From Botryosphaeria dothidea (lineage: Eukaryota > Ascomycota > Dothideomycetes > Botryosphaeriales > Botryosphaeriaceae), in NCBI GenBank assembly GCA_011503125.2, contig WWBZ02000073.1, positions 930,001 to 994,000 of the forward strand: a stretch of 64,000 nt of DNA, written 5' to 3'. The notes beneath the pieces were generated by a model. That model was not told the DNA's origin and ran no database searches. It was given only the letters and a program-made list of their open reading frames with translations. The translations under genes were made by a program, and so were the position numbers. Within the stretch, counting starts at the first letter, position 1. Each line of letters opens with the position of its first letter. Below are positions 1-11,327 of this stretch, piece by piece.

Positions 1-869
1 GCGGATTGGATGCCTTGGATCAGGGCGTCGTTGCCTTTGCGGTAGTCGATGACGGCGTCGCCTTGGGATTTGTCGAGGAGGGTGTCGACATAGGGGATGC
101 CGTTGCCGGCGACGGCGATGATGCTTGTTGGGCAGTGTTAAACGAGTGGATTTGTGGATCGACGATGGGTAGTAGACTTACGGATGGATGTTGGACAAGC
201 GGGCGAGCTTGATGGCATAAGCTCCGACTGCAGAAGCGGCGCCATAAACCAGGAAGGGGAGTTTTTGGCCTTCAGGGAGTGGCTTCCATGGCTCGGGGAG
301 GTCGAGGCGAACGTAGTTGCCAATAACAGCAGTGAGGAAAGCAAGGGGGATGGTAGCGGCCTCTGGTGGGATGAGGATGTATCAGCGGAGGCTCTTGGAC
401 GAGTTTCTGAGCAGTGCACTTGTGCATACCTTCAAAGCTCAGGTTTTCGGGAATGTGAGAAGTAGTGTGCTGCCAGGCAACGGCGTACTCGGCGTAGCTC
501 CCACCTGGCGTACGCATCTCGTGGAAGGCGGCGACACGATCACCGGGCTTAAATTCATACACGTCCTCGCCAACACTGTGGACAATGCCAGCAATGTCAT
601 CGCCGCCATTGATCCTCATGTCCAACCATTCTGGGGTTTTCCTGGTGAAAGGTGAGTTTTTGATTAAGAAAGTCTCGTGAACATGCTGACCAGTCCTTGG
701 GGTTGGAGCCGCTCTTCAAATTCAATTAGCTTGAGAGTTTGGTCGGTCCGCAGCAACCGAAACCTACAACGACAACTTTAATAACGACCTGATCGGGGTC
801 CGGCTTAGGGACGGGAGCGTCGACGATTTCGACCTGCAGTTGGTCAGCGGAATATTCACAGGTATGCAT
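1..869 (-). CDS. Zinc-type alcohol dehydrogenase / quinone reductase-like protein (MDR superfamily), partial
   Basis: Five exons can be read on the minus strand: 869-768, 713-691, 641-430, 362-182 and 123-1; the C-terminus lies outside the window. The joined protein carries the typical N-terminal GroES-like segment of fungal medium-chain reductases (VVVSGSNPKDWKTPEW, then GDDIAGIV and GDRVAAFHE) and then the start of the Rossmann fold (LVYGAASAVGAYAIKLARL). The family catalyses NAD(P)H-dependent reduction or oxidation of alcohols, quinones or enones; the substrate cannot be predicted. The start is uncertain: ATG at 869 is in frame, while the more family-like start at about 923 (MKQAIIHNAEK) cannot be joined in frame by a canonical splice site. 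Introns are 54, 49, 67 and 58 nt. Confidence 0.85.
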
Positions 870-2269
870 TCATTAATTACTGGAGACGGGCCTTCTCCGC
901 GTTGTGGATGATAGCTTGCTTCATAGTGGCAGTAGTATGTTTTATTCAGGTCTCAATGTGGTACTGAAGCCCAATGTCGGCATTGCCTCAGGCGTCGGGG
1001 GTCAGAATTTATATCTCCTGACGTAATGGATGGGGAGGTGGGGCATTGATGGAAAGGAGGGGCAGCACTCCAGGTGGCTAGCCTGTCCCCGGACCGGGTT
1101 ACAAAGCAACGGGCCATCTGAACAGAGCACGACATACGGTCCCCGGATCGCGGTAGCAGCCGATGCGATAGCCGGAGTAGTGGTCGGACATTATGAGTCG
1201 CTAAGTCCGAGAAGTGGTGACACGCTTACCTCATAGGTAGTGTGTTCATTGTTGTGGCAAAGGGAGCTATGGCCATCGAGGCGGGAGAGAGCTGCCACTG
1301 GTTCCCTTCAGGCCGTCCCTAATTCTTAAAGCTTCTACAGGTGGCAGGCCTCAAGCGCACGTAATTTAATGCAACGAATCCTCATGCTTGATACTCGATA
1401 AAATTGCGTCTACTACGCCTTCCCTACTATCGATCATTCGATTTCGCATTAGCTCCGTTCTGCTCAAATATAGCCAGTTTAGGTAGCGCTCATTTACGCA
1501 TTACAATACTTGATTGCTATGTCAAATGTCTACCATGGGAGTCCTAGAAAGTTGATAGGCCTGGTTGTCGTGAAAAACTCCCTAGAAAATGCACTCACCG
1601 AGTTGAGAAGCAGCCATGTCAGCTGCCGATCTGCGCGCCCTCCTCGCCTCGCTGGAAACAGTGCCAGGGGTCTCCAACATCTCTCCAGATCTCGACATCT
1701 GTCCAACACAATCCTCGATCTGATTCATTGCGACCTTCTGTGTACGCACTTCAGCCCCTGTTCGCACTCTCAGTCAACACCCAGTCGCCTGCTGGATCAA
1801 TTCCGCCTTTGCGACGAACATGCTTTAGCACTCTGCAGTGTTCCTGACTGCAGATGAGAGGGGCCGTAGCAGTCCTGCTCTGCATCTTCTTATCTTCATC
1901 CCTGGCGAAATCTCTCTTGTGACTCACAATGGAGTATCTCTTCTCTTCCTATGCATCATGCCGGCGATATGTTCTACTCCACGAGTATTCCAACAGGTGT
2001 TATACTCCTTGACACTGCTTTCACGACTTCTTTTACCCTGTTCTCTATACTCGTCTATTCCTCTCGCACCAGCACTCACTCACACGACCAAACTCTTGGC
2101 CACCATTCAATTGATTTGGCTTCCGCAGAACTCACTGATACGGCATACACCAGGACCGTTAATCATCACGGCATGTGAACCAGTTCCGAGGGCTCTTTTT
2201 TCGCTGTAACACTATATATTGAAAATTTATGTCTACCTTTCATCAAATCAAGTATAACAGCTCGGTACT
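870..2269. other. Intergenic region, no gene recognised
   Basis: Only short overlapping ORFs without family features. Contains the promoter side of the reductase gene at its left end and the AT-rich upstream region of tRNA-Arg at its right end. Confidence 0.5.
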
Positions 2270-2341
2270 GGCCGCATGGCCCAATGGCAAGGCGCTTGAC
2301 TACGAATCAAGAGATTCCAGGTTCGACCCCTGGTGTGGTCA
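2270..2341 (+). tRNA. tRNA-Arg (anticodon ACG), intronless
   Basis: A 72-nt cloverleaf. The acceptor arms GGCCGCA and TGTGGTC pair over seven positions, counting G-U pairs. The anticodon arm is CTTGA-CTACGAA-TCAAG with anticodon ACG (inosine-modified in eukaryotes, reading CGU/CGC/CGA). The T arm contains GGTTCGACCCC (B box). A TTTT pol III terminator follows within about 10 nt. Confidence 0.93.
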
Positions 2342-2690
2342 TCTTCTTTTGCCTGTGCTGTATCTGAATATTGACGCGGCAATTTTCTTTTGTGATTGCA
2401 AGTATGCGCCAGACGAGACTCGCGTTTTGGATGGCATCCGAGTCGTTCTGCCTACAGAAACTTGATCACCCACGAAATTTCAAGCCAGAGTACTGATGAT
2501 GAGACATAATTGTCGAATCCCCGCTGGCTTTAGGTTCGTGCTTGTCGACTAGACTCCGACTGGCGGGACAAGCGAGGAACTCCACACCACGACGCGTGCT
2601 GACCAAAATTTCCCGACAGTCTTTCTCGCATCAGTGGAGGCTGGTATGTTCTTATACATAAACTTTGCACGCGAGTCACAACTTTCAATC

Positions 2691-2844
2691 GCAGCTTTAG
2701 CTCACTTGGGAGAGCGCCAGGTCAGTATCACCTAATTCACGTTCTCTCAGCAATATCTAACAATTATATAGACTGAAGTCCACTTCAGCCATCAGCCATC
2801 TGTGCGGTATCTGGAGGTACTGTGTTCGATCCACAGAAGCTGCA
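2691..2844 (+). tRNA. tRNA-Phe (anticodon GAA) with a canonical intron and an extra 51-nt insertion
   Basis: Acceptor stem GCAGCTT/AAGCTGC is perfect, the D arm is GCTCACTTGGGAGAGC, and the T arm CTGTG-TTCGATC-CACAG is perfect. The anticodon loop is CTGAAGA with anticodon GAA. A 30-nt intron (2779-2808) sits one base 3' of the anticodon, the normal eukaryotic place. Its ACTTCAG pairs with CTGAAGT across the anticodon, as in normal pre-tRNA. A second insertion (2721-2771, 51 nt) splits the 5' strand of the anticodon stem between positions 30 and 31. It begins GTCAGT, ends TATAG and has CTAAC ten bases before the final AG, the signals of a spliceosomal intron. Removing both restores a normal tRNA-Phe. 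The gene may instead be a disabled copy. Confidence 0.85.
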
Positions 2845-4983
2845 AGGATGAGTTCCTTACCAGTCCTAGACTGGTTTGCAAGCGTTTCTTTTTGCATCGA
2901 CAGCGCGGTATTCCATTGACCAACTAGGTTGTGATGGGAGGCCGTGAATTCCTTTGCGTATCCTCATGTTTTGGGAACAAGTAATTCGGCGAGAAGCAAG
3001 GTGGACGGTCTTCTCTTCTCCGCACTAAGTGCCATCTGATCAGGCGATATGCCATACGAACAAATACCTGAAGGCGATATTTTGTTTTGAACTGTACTGC
3101 CACTGTAGCGCTCATACTCACTGGTAAATACATATGGCATCGGCTTTCGTATGCTTAGGATGATGAAAATTATTATCGTTAGCGGTCACTGTTGACTACC
3201 GCCAGTATCTTTAAAACCAAAATCATGCAGCGAAGATTACAGTTCTTCTTCGAAAGGACAGGCGAGCCCCCACGGGGCAGTCCGTTGTGCAGTTCTCCCA
3301 CCTGGCTTGTCTCTTCCGGTCGTTTGAGCTTTCTTGAACTATGGCGCCTAATGCAAGGAGATCTTGGTTTACCGCCGCGTTCAAGAACAGCTCCATACTA
3401 TGACACCAGTTGCAGCCGGGCACATGCTTATAGACGTATCTTGGTCAAAGATTGCTCAGCGGCTACCTGCCGCTGCAGTATTGACGCACATACTCTTCCA
3501 TGCTGTTCGGCCAATATACCTGTGAAGGGTTGGCAGGATCATTCGCACGGAATGATTCGGACGCCCACGTGTTCGCTGCTGCTGTTGCTCTCTGCAATGG
3601 TACACGCGGGTATGCTAAGGCCAGGGCATAGGATCCCCGTGGCATAGGTGAGGTCCAGACCGCCCGGTGGCTGCGAAGCTGTATTATGCGTAGCGGACTC
3701 CGACGGCGGGTATGAAATGAGCTTCCTCTACTTGGGACCTTGTTCTTTCTCTTCAACATAGATGAGGAGCTGCGCGGACTGCGTAATGGAGGAAGATAAG
3801 ATTATCTATTTCTCTTCACCCACTCTCGTGGGTCCCGTGTTTCTTGGTATAGCATCAGCTATCAGAGTAATGGATAGATCGAACGCGGTGTAACAGCTCG
3901 TTATTATAAAAAGACCCATCAACGTATTGGGGAGATGTCTTCTACTAAATTACTAAAATGCTGAAGATTACTTCGTCTGGTGACCTTGCTAAGAAAGGGG
4001 GATCCACTGGTGAACTGTTGCTTTACATCACGCAGCAACAATTACTTCGTTTTATGGACAGGTATCCTTAATCTATGACTCTGTAATTGGGAGCGGAGGC
4101 TGCAATCGTTGTCAGGTTTGCAACACCATTTATATATAAAAAGCATTCAGGCTTCCGGGGAACCGGAGAGCAAGCGGCGACGGTACAGACGCAGAAAGCG
4201 TGCCAGAAGCATTGATCTTTTGACCTATGCTTATTTGCACCCGAAAGTCATGACAGCCTGTGCACTCGTGACTATTCGAGCATATCAGCTGAACCCTCTG
4301 CGATGATGCTGAGCACCGGACTATCCGGTGCTCATCTGCTTGTGTAAGTCAGTAAGTAGGTATATGGAGGGTACTTAAGAACTTCGCTTGATCAAAGAAA
4401 TCTTTTATTGGGCATCGAGGAGCAGTTGCGCGGACTGCACGTATAAGCATCCTTTCCATTGCCACTCTTTGCTCTCGTGATCATTGCATTCCTTTATACT
4501 TTTCGTCGTGGTAGATCTTCCTATATTTTCAGTGATTATCACCAGCACTGCTAGACGACTATCGGAAAGAAACATCGATTTTCGCAGACGATCTTTTGCA
4601 TTACTTTGCTATGATGCTTTAAAGTCACATCTTTCTTAGAATTGGATGCCAAGAGCACTTCTTATCTTGATGCTGAGTGGGATCGCACCTCTTCAGAAAC
4701 TTCACATTCAAAGAGACGAAGCACATACAGTATGTATATATGCTAGTCCAGGATATACAGCAGCTGTGTGCCGAATATCTGAGGCCGTAAGCGTCGCGAA
4801 ATTTGCTACGGTCCTCACCCGAGGAATTTAAACCAAAAGGAAATTGAAGCTTCGAAGGGGGAGGAATACCCAGGATCTCCGCCCCATCCCTGGAGTCAAG
4901 TGCGAGGATGCTTTGAGACGGTATGCGTTCTGAAAGTATGCCGTGGCGGAAGGTTAGCGCCGAAGGCGAAGATCATGTTAGGA
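2845..4983. other. Intergenic region, AT-rich, no gene recognised
   Basis: Short ORFs only (for example 3192-3647 on + and 3463-3759 on -), none with recognisable domains or convincing intron structure. The only distinct structure is the hairpin at 4310-4334. Confidence 0.5.
4310..4334. repeat. Perfect 11-bp inverted repeat with 3-nt loop
   Basis: TGAGCACCGGA, spacer CTA, then the exact reverse complement TCCGGTGCTCA. It is GC-rich within an AT-rich region. No adjacent gene explains it as a terminator. Confidence 0.7.
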
Positions 4984-5065
4984 CTGCCGTGGGAGTTGAA
5001 GCGTTTGTCCAGATACATTTTTCAGTGACAAAGCTACCGATGAATGCTTCGGCTCCTCATGGCAG
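4984..5065. repeat. Small inverted-repeat (MITE-like) element, copy a
   Basis: 82 bp bounded by CTGCC(A/G)TG outer ends. The left arm reads GGGAGTTGAAGCGTTTGTCC; the right arm read on the other strand gives GAGGAGCCGAAGCATTCATC. It belongs to the same family as the copies at 31115, 31309, 35050, 41911 and 46064. No coding capacity. Confidence 0.6.
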
Positions 5066-5666
5066 TTTTGATGTAAGATTCGTCTGGCTCTCTATGGCAT
5101 TTCGCTTGCAGCGCCATACCCTCGTAAGGCACAAGGTTGGAAAAATTGGTTGCATGATTTGAAAAAAAAAAAATTCAGGGAACAGTGCTGTTGGTGAGTT
5201 CCAGGAGACTTTTGAAGAAGTCAAAGCGCACTGCCAAAGCGAAATTGGCATTTTGAGAAGAAAAGAATAATTTCCTTTGTAGTGCGGCCATGCCGCAATT
5301 AAAGTCATGACCAGCAGAAAATAATATAACAAAAAAAATCCAAGGGCGCAAAGTGGTATCAAGCACTCCCCCGCTCCCCATCAAAACTCAGCAAACGCCC
5401 ACCAGAAAAGCAAAATAAACCCACAAGCCGTCATGCTTCGTTATCGCGACACTTACTCACAAATCACCGAGGAGTAGAATGCATCTTCTCAACCCGGTTC
5501 AAGCGCCACACCAATACAAACTGTTTGCATCTGAACCTGACCGTGCGCTTAAACTTGCACGGTTCCGCCATTGCTCGTTGTCGGCGCTGCCTGGCCACAC
5601 ACCTTGACCATTAGCACAGGGTTATGGCAGCAGCGGGACTAGGCATGTTGTTCGGCGGCGCAGGCT
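5066..5666. other. Intergenic region, no gene recognised
   Basis: Contains an A-run at 5162-5172. It covers the region downstream of the zinc-ribbon gene, including its 3' UTR. Nothing else is seen. Confidence 0.4.
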
Positions 5667-6288
5667 TCACTTGTATTGCGGATGTTGCTGAGGCGGCTGG
5701 CCGTAGTCCTGCATAGGGTATCCGCCGTTGGCGCCGCTGGCGGTGGTGGCGCCGTTGGCTGCGCTGCCGTTGACCTGGGCTTGGACGTCGGGACGGTACC
5801 TGTGGGAGGAGGCATCAGCATCTGCGGAAAAGAGAGAGGTGGCGTGACGGAGCGGTCGTACTTAATGTCCTGGTAGAAGTTGCAAATGTGGCAGCCGACC
5901 TCGTGCCATGGCTTCAGCGAGAAGGGAATGATTGGTACGAAGCAAAAGGTGAACCATTGCCTATGTGTTTGCGCGAATTATCAGCATCTTGTGCGACAGC
6001 GGTGGTGGTGGGTGTTGGTTGGCGCAACGAGGGAAATTGGGCGAAAGTTGGTGGCATGGGAGTTCGTACCAGCGCTTGAATACATGGCCGCTGAAGTTGC
6101 CGCAGTTCTGGCACTGGCAAGTGACCTGCTCGTAGCCCTTGAGGCGCGAGGTGAAGGCTGGGAGAGTGGTGTTAGCAGTCGGGCTGGGATATGAGCCGCG
6201 CGAGCCGGCACGGCGCAAGCTGGAGGGCTGTGCGGGAGCTTGGGTGGAGCTACTCACTGTGCTCTCCGCAAGTAAAGAAGAAGAACAT
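5667..6288 (-). CDS. Small zinc-ribbon protein (zf-ribbon_15-like)
   Basis: Four exons: 6288-6258, 6157-6070, 5960-5862 and 5799-5667, giving 116 aa. The start MFFFFTCGEH is followed by FTSRLKGYEQVTCQCQNCGN and later WHEVGCHICNFYQD, two CxxC knuckles that match the conserved fungal zinc-ribbon family. A hydrophobic stretch (FTFCFVPIIPFSL) lies between the knuckles. The C-terminal tail is Gly/Ala/Gln/Pro-rich. Introns are 100, 109 and 62 nt with CTAAC/CTGAT branch sites. No biochemical function is known to me; database names such as 'rhodopsin family' for this family look unsupported. Confidence 0.85.
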
Positions 6289-7169
6289 GGCCGGATAACG
6301 AGCGGATGGGTTATGCGACAGTGGCGAGGCGACGGGCGAGAGGTAAAAGCGACGGGATAGCTGGCGGAAAGCGGAGTTGTTGAGTGCAGGAAATAGCTGT
6401 TGGTTGCGCGTGCTTTGCCTCTGGACGCGCTTGGCTGCCTCGGCCGCGCTTGGCAGTGACGACGTTGAAGCCTCAGCCACATTCCCCAAGATCCACTCCG
6501 CTCTCCACGCTCCCACGACGCGTGCCCCGCTCACTCTGCAAAACCACCATCACCACCCACGCGTGCGTGAGGAATATCCGTCGCGGTCTCACGCCGGGCG
6601 TCCCCTCCCTTATCAGCGCCGCAAGCCGGCGTCAGCCTGCCACCTCTTAGCTCCCGCCTAACCTCCTCGTGCCCGCCTGCCGGTCATGTCGCCCGCCCTC
6701 ATGACCCTTCCCGCCCACTGCAAACCCCCGGATCCGCCCTCCGACTGCCTGAAGTCGCCCTCCTACTCGCCGCTATGACGCCGCTATCCCCAAAGCCCGC
6801 AGCCATGCAGAACAAAAAATAAATCTACAAATACGCCACCTCCCCCATCTGCCCACGCTCCGTCAGAAATCCCCCCTCCTTCACCAGCGCCCTTCAGCGT
6901 GAACCTGTGTCTGTCGCTCCCTCGGTGACCCTCCGGAGCTCTGAGCCAGCCGTCTCCTCTGCCCTTGATGGATGTCTGTTTGAGAAGGCTATGAATTCCC
7001 ATAGACCGAGCGCCTCCACCACATAGAAGTACGTAGAAGGATGCGTATACTTTGAGCCACGCACGAGCGACGACCTCCATCGCTGAGACATGAACCCCAC
7101 GCTTACTCTCGGCAAAGGCATCGCCCTCCATTCACTCCCTGCCCGGCCCGACCTTTCCCCTCTATCACC
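6289..7169. other. Intergenic, divergent promoter region
   Basis: Lies between the minus-strand zinc-ribbon gene and the plus-strand gene at 7170, and is C-rich on the + strand. Open frames here overlap each other and have no family features. Probably shared promoter and 5' UTR sequence. Confidence 0.5.
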
Positions 7170-7971
7170 ATGGGCGTGACCATTTCCAAGACCTCCGAAA
7201 CTTCCCCGCTCGCCTTCGTCAGCACCCTCTTCGGTTTCATCGGCTTTGCCATCACCATAGCCACCTTCTTGCGCGTCACCTGGGAGAACATCCAGACCTT
7301 CCTCGGTGCCTCGACTCAGATATCCGATTTGCTGGGCAATCTCAAACAAGGCCTCTACGAGGAGCGCGCGCATCTCAGGAAAGTTCGCCGATGGCAACGG
7401 CGTCGCGGCAGTTTCCAGGGTGGGCCGCGCGGTGGCCCCAATTCCGAGAAGCACGATCACTGGTTCGGGCACGGCTATCTCGATATGAAGGACCTGCACG
7501 ATGACGACCAGTCCACTCGCGTTATGCGTGAGGCCATCAGGAATATGATTCGTGAGTTCCGGTACCTTGAACAGCCGTTTCTGAAGGACGATATCGAGTC
7601 TAAATATCGAGACCCGCACGTGAGGAACGGGGAGGGCTATGCGCCTTCGGACGACGAGGAGTACTACAGGACCGAATACCGTACGACGGGCATCAGGGAG
7701 AGGTGGATATGGCTGAACCGTAAGGGTGCAGTTGTGGATATGATGTCACAGTTGTCAAGGCTGGAGACGAGACGGATCGCGAAGGAGGTTGGAGAGGCGT
7801 GCTTGTAAGTGTTTCCTTGTCCGATTCTACAGCCAAAAATTGATTTGCATTCTCAGGATCGTCAGAGGCATGGAAAGAGATTTCCAAGTCATGGATGATC
7901 GCATCTGGAACCTCGAAAACAAAATGTCCAGGGTTGTAGGAGTTCGACGGGTGGATCCTTTACCCCAGTGA
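7170..7971 (+). CDS. Conserved fungal hypothetical protein with N-terminal membrane segment
   Basis: Exons 7170-7804 and 7857-7971, giving 249 aa, with a 52-nt intron (GTAAGT...CTCAG). Starts MGVTISKTSETSPLAF, followed by a hydrophobic segment at about residues 12-32 (FVSTLFGFIGFAITIATFL) consistent with one membrane span. The rest is charged, with a basic Arg-rich patch near residues 68-80, acidic/Tyr-rich DDEEYYRTEY and a C-terminus predicted to be helical. A glycine at position 2 might be N-myristoylated, but that is only a motif-level guess. Resembles fungus-restricted hypothetical proteins; function unknown. Confidence 0.8.
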
Positions 7972-8439
7972 TTGCAAGGAGCGGTTAGCACACGCCTGTG
8001 GAACTGATTTGAACTGGCAAGGAAGGCGTCAAGGTTACGAAGGGACGAAGGGTCGGTCCGCAGCAGGCCCTTTCAATACCAGGGCCATCTTGTGTGACCA
8101 TATAGAAAGCGTTAAGAGTGACCTCGTTGGACGGTGGGCACACTCTGTGTATCTTCTCATTTTAGCACGCGCACACCACAAACCACAGCAGATCCCCAAC
8201 GTAACAACACTGACGATTCTACTCGTGTCATGGTAGCCAAGATGCCCGAAATGGAAGCAGCAACATCTTACAACTGGCGCACGTTACAGATCATCAGAAA
8301 CTTTCCTGTATCACGTCGGACGAACATCTGGCAAACAGTAACCATGAGCAAGCATAAAATCTTCCCGCAGCCTGACCAAATACCACGCGGCCACTGTCTC
8401 GTTTTCTGAAACTCAACGCTCTGCTCATCTACTGACAAA

Positions 8440-9309
8440 ATGAAGGCACCCTCGTCTATCTCTTTTCACTCGATGCAACCCGGAAATCCCGTGATGCGCA
8501 TGGACTCAATCACCATCCCTTCGACCATCACAAGCACCAGCACCAGCACATTGACGCGCACCGTCATGTCTGCCTCTAATTCTCCTTTGGTACAGCCCCA
8601 ACACCTCAACACAGAACCACCAGAAACAATAACCATCACAACCACAATCCCACCTTCTACCACCTCCACGACAACCCACATCCTAACCATCCCCCAGACA
8701 ACGCCGTCTTCCTTCTCCTCCAGAACATGCCGCCCGACACCGCAATCCTATCCCTTACCCTCCACCTCCGCCTCCGACACGACCGTTTCCACGATCATCT
8801 ACCCCAGTACCAGCACCATAACCACAACACCTCTCTCCCCCCAGCCGCTCGGAACACCTTCGTCCTTCCCGCTAACCTCCACATCGACCTGGACCTCGAC
8901 CCTCCTCCCGCCAACCACGCCCTCCATCACCTCCACGACCGTCACCTCCGTCTTCTCCTCCACCGGCAGCAACGACACCGCCGCGGCGACCTCGCTCGCT
9001 CCAGAGCAAACGGCAGGGTCGTCCCGCCTCGTCCCGCCTCACGCTTTCGCCTTCCCGCTCTTCTGGACGCTGGACGTTTTGTCGTGGGTGAGCACGGCGG
9101 GCGGCGATGGTGCGGAGGAGAGAGGGGCCGTTCGGAACGGTGGAGACCGGGTGTCGGATGTGACTGGGAGGGCAAAGAGGGGACTCAAGGAGAAGGCGAA
9201 AAGGATGGAGAAGCGCAAGGGCAATGAGGGGCCGGGGGTGATGGTGTGGGCGTTTGGGGGTTTGGGCGTGTTGGGTGTGGTGGCGGCGGTGGCCGGGGAG
9301 GTCTGGTGA
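8440..9309 (+). CDS. Thr/Ser/Pro-rich hypothetical protein with C-terminal hydrophobic segment
   Basis: Single open frame of 289 aa. The first two thirds are dominated by Thr, Ser and Pro (repeated TSTST and TTTIPPST), typical of heavily O-glycosylated fungal surface proteins. A basic segment follows (RAKRGLKEKAKRMEKRK), then a hydrophobic stretch at the end (WAFGGLGVLGVVAAVAGEVW) that could be a membrane anchor or GPI signal. There is no clear signal peptide at this start, so an upstream exon or another start is possible. Not recognised as a known family. Confidence 0.55.
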   Translation: MKAPSSISFHSMQPGNPVMRMDSITIPSTITSTSTSTLTRTVMSASNSPLVQPQHLNTEPPETITITTTIPPSTTSTTTHILTIPQTTPSSFSSRTCRPTPQSYPLPSTSASDTTVSTIIYPSTSTITTTPLSPQPLGTPSSFPLTSTSTWTSTLLPPTTPSITSTTVTSVFSSTGSNDTAAATSLAPEQTAGSSRLVPPHAFAFPLFWTLDVLSWVSTAGGDGAEERGAVRNGGDRVSDVTGRAKRGLKEKAKRMEKRKGNEGPGVMVWAFGGLGVLGVVAAVAGEVW

Positions 9310-9675
9310 ACCTTCCGCCTTCGGAAACAGCATGGATATCTGAAGGTCACACATGACAGATTGAGGCAGTCGTCAGGGTGCAACTTTCATTAAGATGTTT
9401 GAACATCTCTGTCCCGATGGATGCTGCAGCTCCTTACGTGTTACATTTGTAAGCTCGAGATCGCTATCTTTCGCTGTATCAGGCGTAGCTGGTATCTGGT
9501 TACGTGTCTTTTTGGTTTGCGTTTGCGCCGGAATACGGTTGTAGAAGTCATTTATTGAATGACGATGTTACGTTTTCACTTTCTATACTATCACTCTCGT
9601 TCGGAATAATTTACCCTCACGGTCTCACCGCACCGCCGCTGTAACATTTGCTGGCTAACCCTGGGCTCGGAGGTA

Positions 9676-10186
9676 TCAATTCATCAATTCAATCCATTTT
9701 CCGTCAATAACGCCTTTCATGCGTTTTGGCACCACGTAATCAGATTTTTGGAGAACAGATATTATGACGTTGAACACATCACAGACAAACGCAAACGGAG
9801 TATGATGGTATGGTGCCGAATTGGACTCTGCACTCGAATTCTCCCTTATAAAGAGTTTGAAGAAGCACCCTTTGTTACCTGAGAGATAACCGGAATAATA
9901 ACTGGAACTCGGGCCATTTGCATTGACCACCGGACGCGGATTCTCAAGCTCTGTATCTAGCCCATACGCCTTCGAGGAGCAAGCTGATGCCCCATCTTTA
10001 AAATGTACACCTTTCCCTGCAATAGCTTTCCAAAAAGATAGCTAGACCACAATAGTTCAAATAATTCAGCGGAGATTTACGTTACTTTGACAGTGTTCTT
10101 GCGTTGAAACAAGGCAGGTAGCCGGGGACTCGAAGAAAATTACCCTGACTGCAGATTGTGCCGATGACCATGGCGATGATTCTCAT
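9676..10186 (-). CDS. Candidate small secreted protein (tentative gene model)
   Basis: Exon 1 10186-10144 (MRIIAMVIGTICSQ, hydrophobic) and exon 2 10016-9676, with a proposed 127-nt intron ending TATTGCAG; 127 aa in total. The downstream frame is open from about 10040 to the stop at 9676 and contains several cysteines (SACSSK, NKGCFF, FVCDVF). A TATATAAA box lies just upstream of the ATG, perhaps too close for this start, so Met6 is an alternative. Splice choice and start are uncertain. No homologue recognised; size and leader resemble effector-like secreted proteins. Confidence 0.35.
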
Positions 10187-11327
10187 GATAAAAGTGTTTT
10201 ATATACTACCGGTGATTGACATCGATTTTAGACGCTAATTTCACTGACTCGTTGTGAGATCCAAACCCAAGAAATGCCATGATAACCTCAGCTTCTGGTT
10301 GACTGAATGGGTGCCTGATTCTGCCAACCCTTGGCTATGGCCAATAGATAATGATGGTATCAGGTGGGACCAACCTTTCCAGGAAGATATTTTATGGCCG
10401 GTAGAGACTGTTTCGCTGGCTGGCATGATATATGCATCCTCCCTTCAAGGATGATGAAACAGGTCAACCCTCCGGACACGCCCTCGTGCCCGGAAATAGT
10501 AATGCAATGTTCCCCAGATTAAAACGTGTTCCTAAACCCCAATACATTTGGAGCACGGCTTCTCCGGCATGTAATGGGGACTCGTCCAATAACCTATTGA
10601 AGGAATCTAGCCAAGCACAACTCGGGGTACGCTCCTTAGCCCAGGAAAACAGAGACTGTGTAGGCTATAATTCAGAGAAGATAACGATATTACGATAACA
10701 TACGACCAAGATGATAGCCACATGTTACAGAAGGATGAAGATACGCAGCATCCGTGGCAGACGATATGCTTGCTTCGCACCGCGAGTTGACATGGGCCTT
10801 GTACGGAATGGTCATCTTCAGTTCAGAGCAGGAAGAAATTCTGGAAGTCAAACGATACTGCTGAAGTGTTACATTCCTTTCTTCGCAATGGTATAGATGT
10901 GAATCCGATGTATAAATAGCTTTGTTGGTTGAATTTACGTGTATCCGCTGCTTACGGCGTGGCAACACTGAAGTGAGGAGCGTAATGGGAAAAGAAACAA
11001 TGATCTTTGAATTTGGCAGGTTTTGATTACGCTTTAAGCATCTATCAGAAAAAACACTTTCATAGAGTCAGATTGCCAGCCCTGTGACCCAATGCAAATC
11101 TGATCCTTTTGGTCCTACTTGTTCTTGACGCAATGCCCAAGTTCCATCAATGCATCTCCTAGAGACCGTATGCCCCTTTTGGCAAGCCGTTGCCCTTACC
11201 AATTATGTTTTTCTGCACTGTTATTTCTCCCAAGGCAACTCCCAGCTGGGTCCCATAATCTCACGTACATCCTCATCCAGCTCGTGTTCCTTGCCCTGAA
11301 AAGCATCCACTCGTAATTTCAAATTTT
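10187..11327. other. Intergenic region, no gene recognised
   Basis: Short ORFs on both strands without family features. Nothing else seen. Confidence 0.4.
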
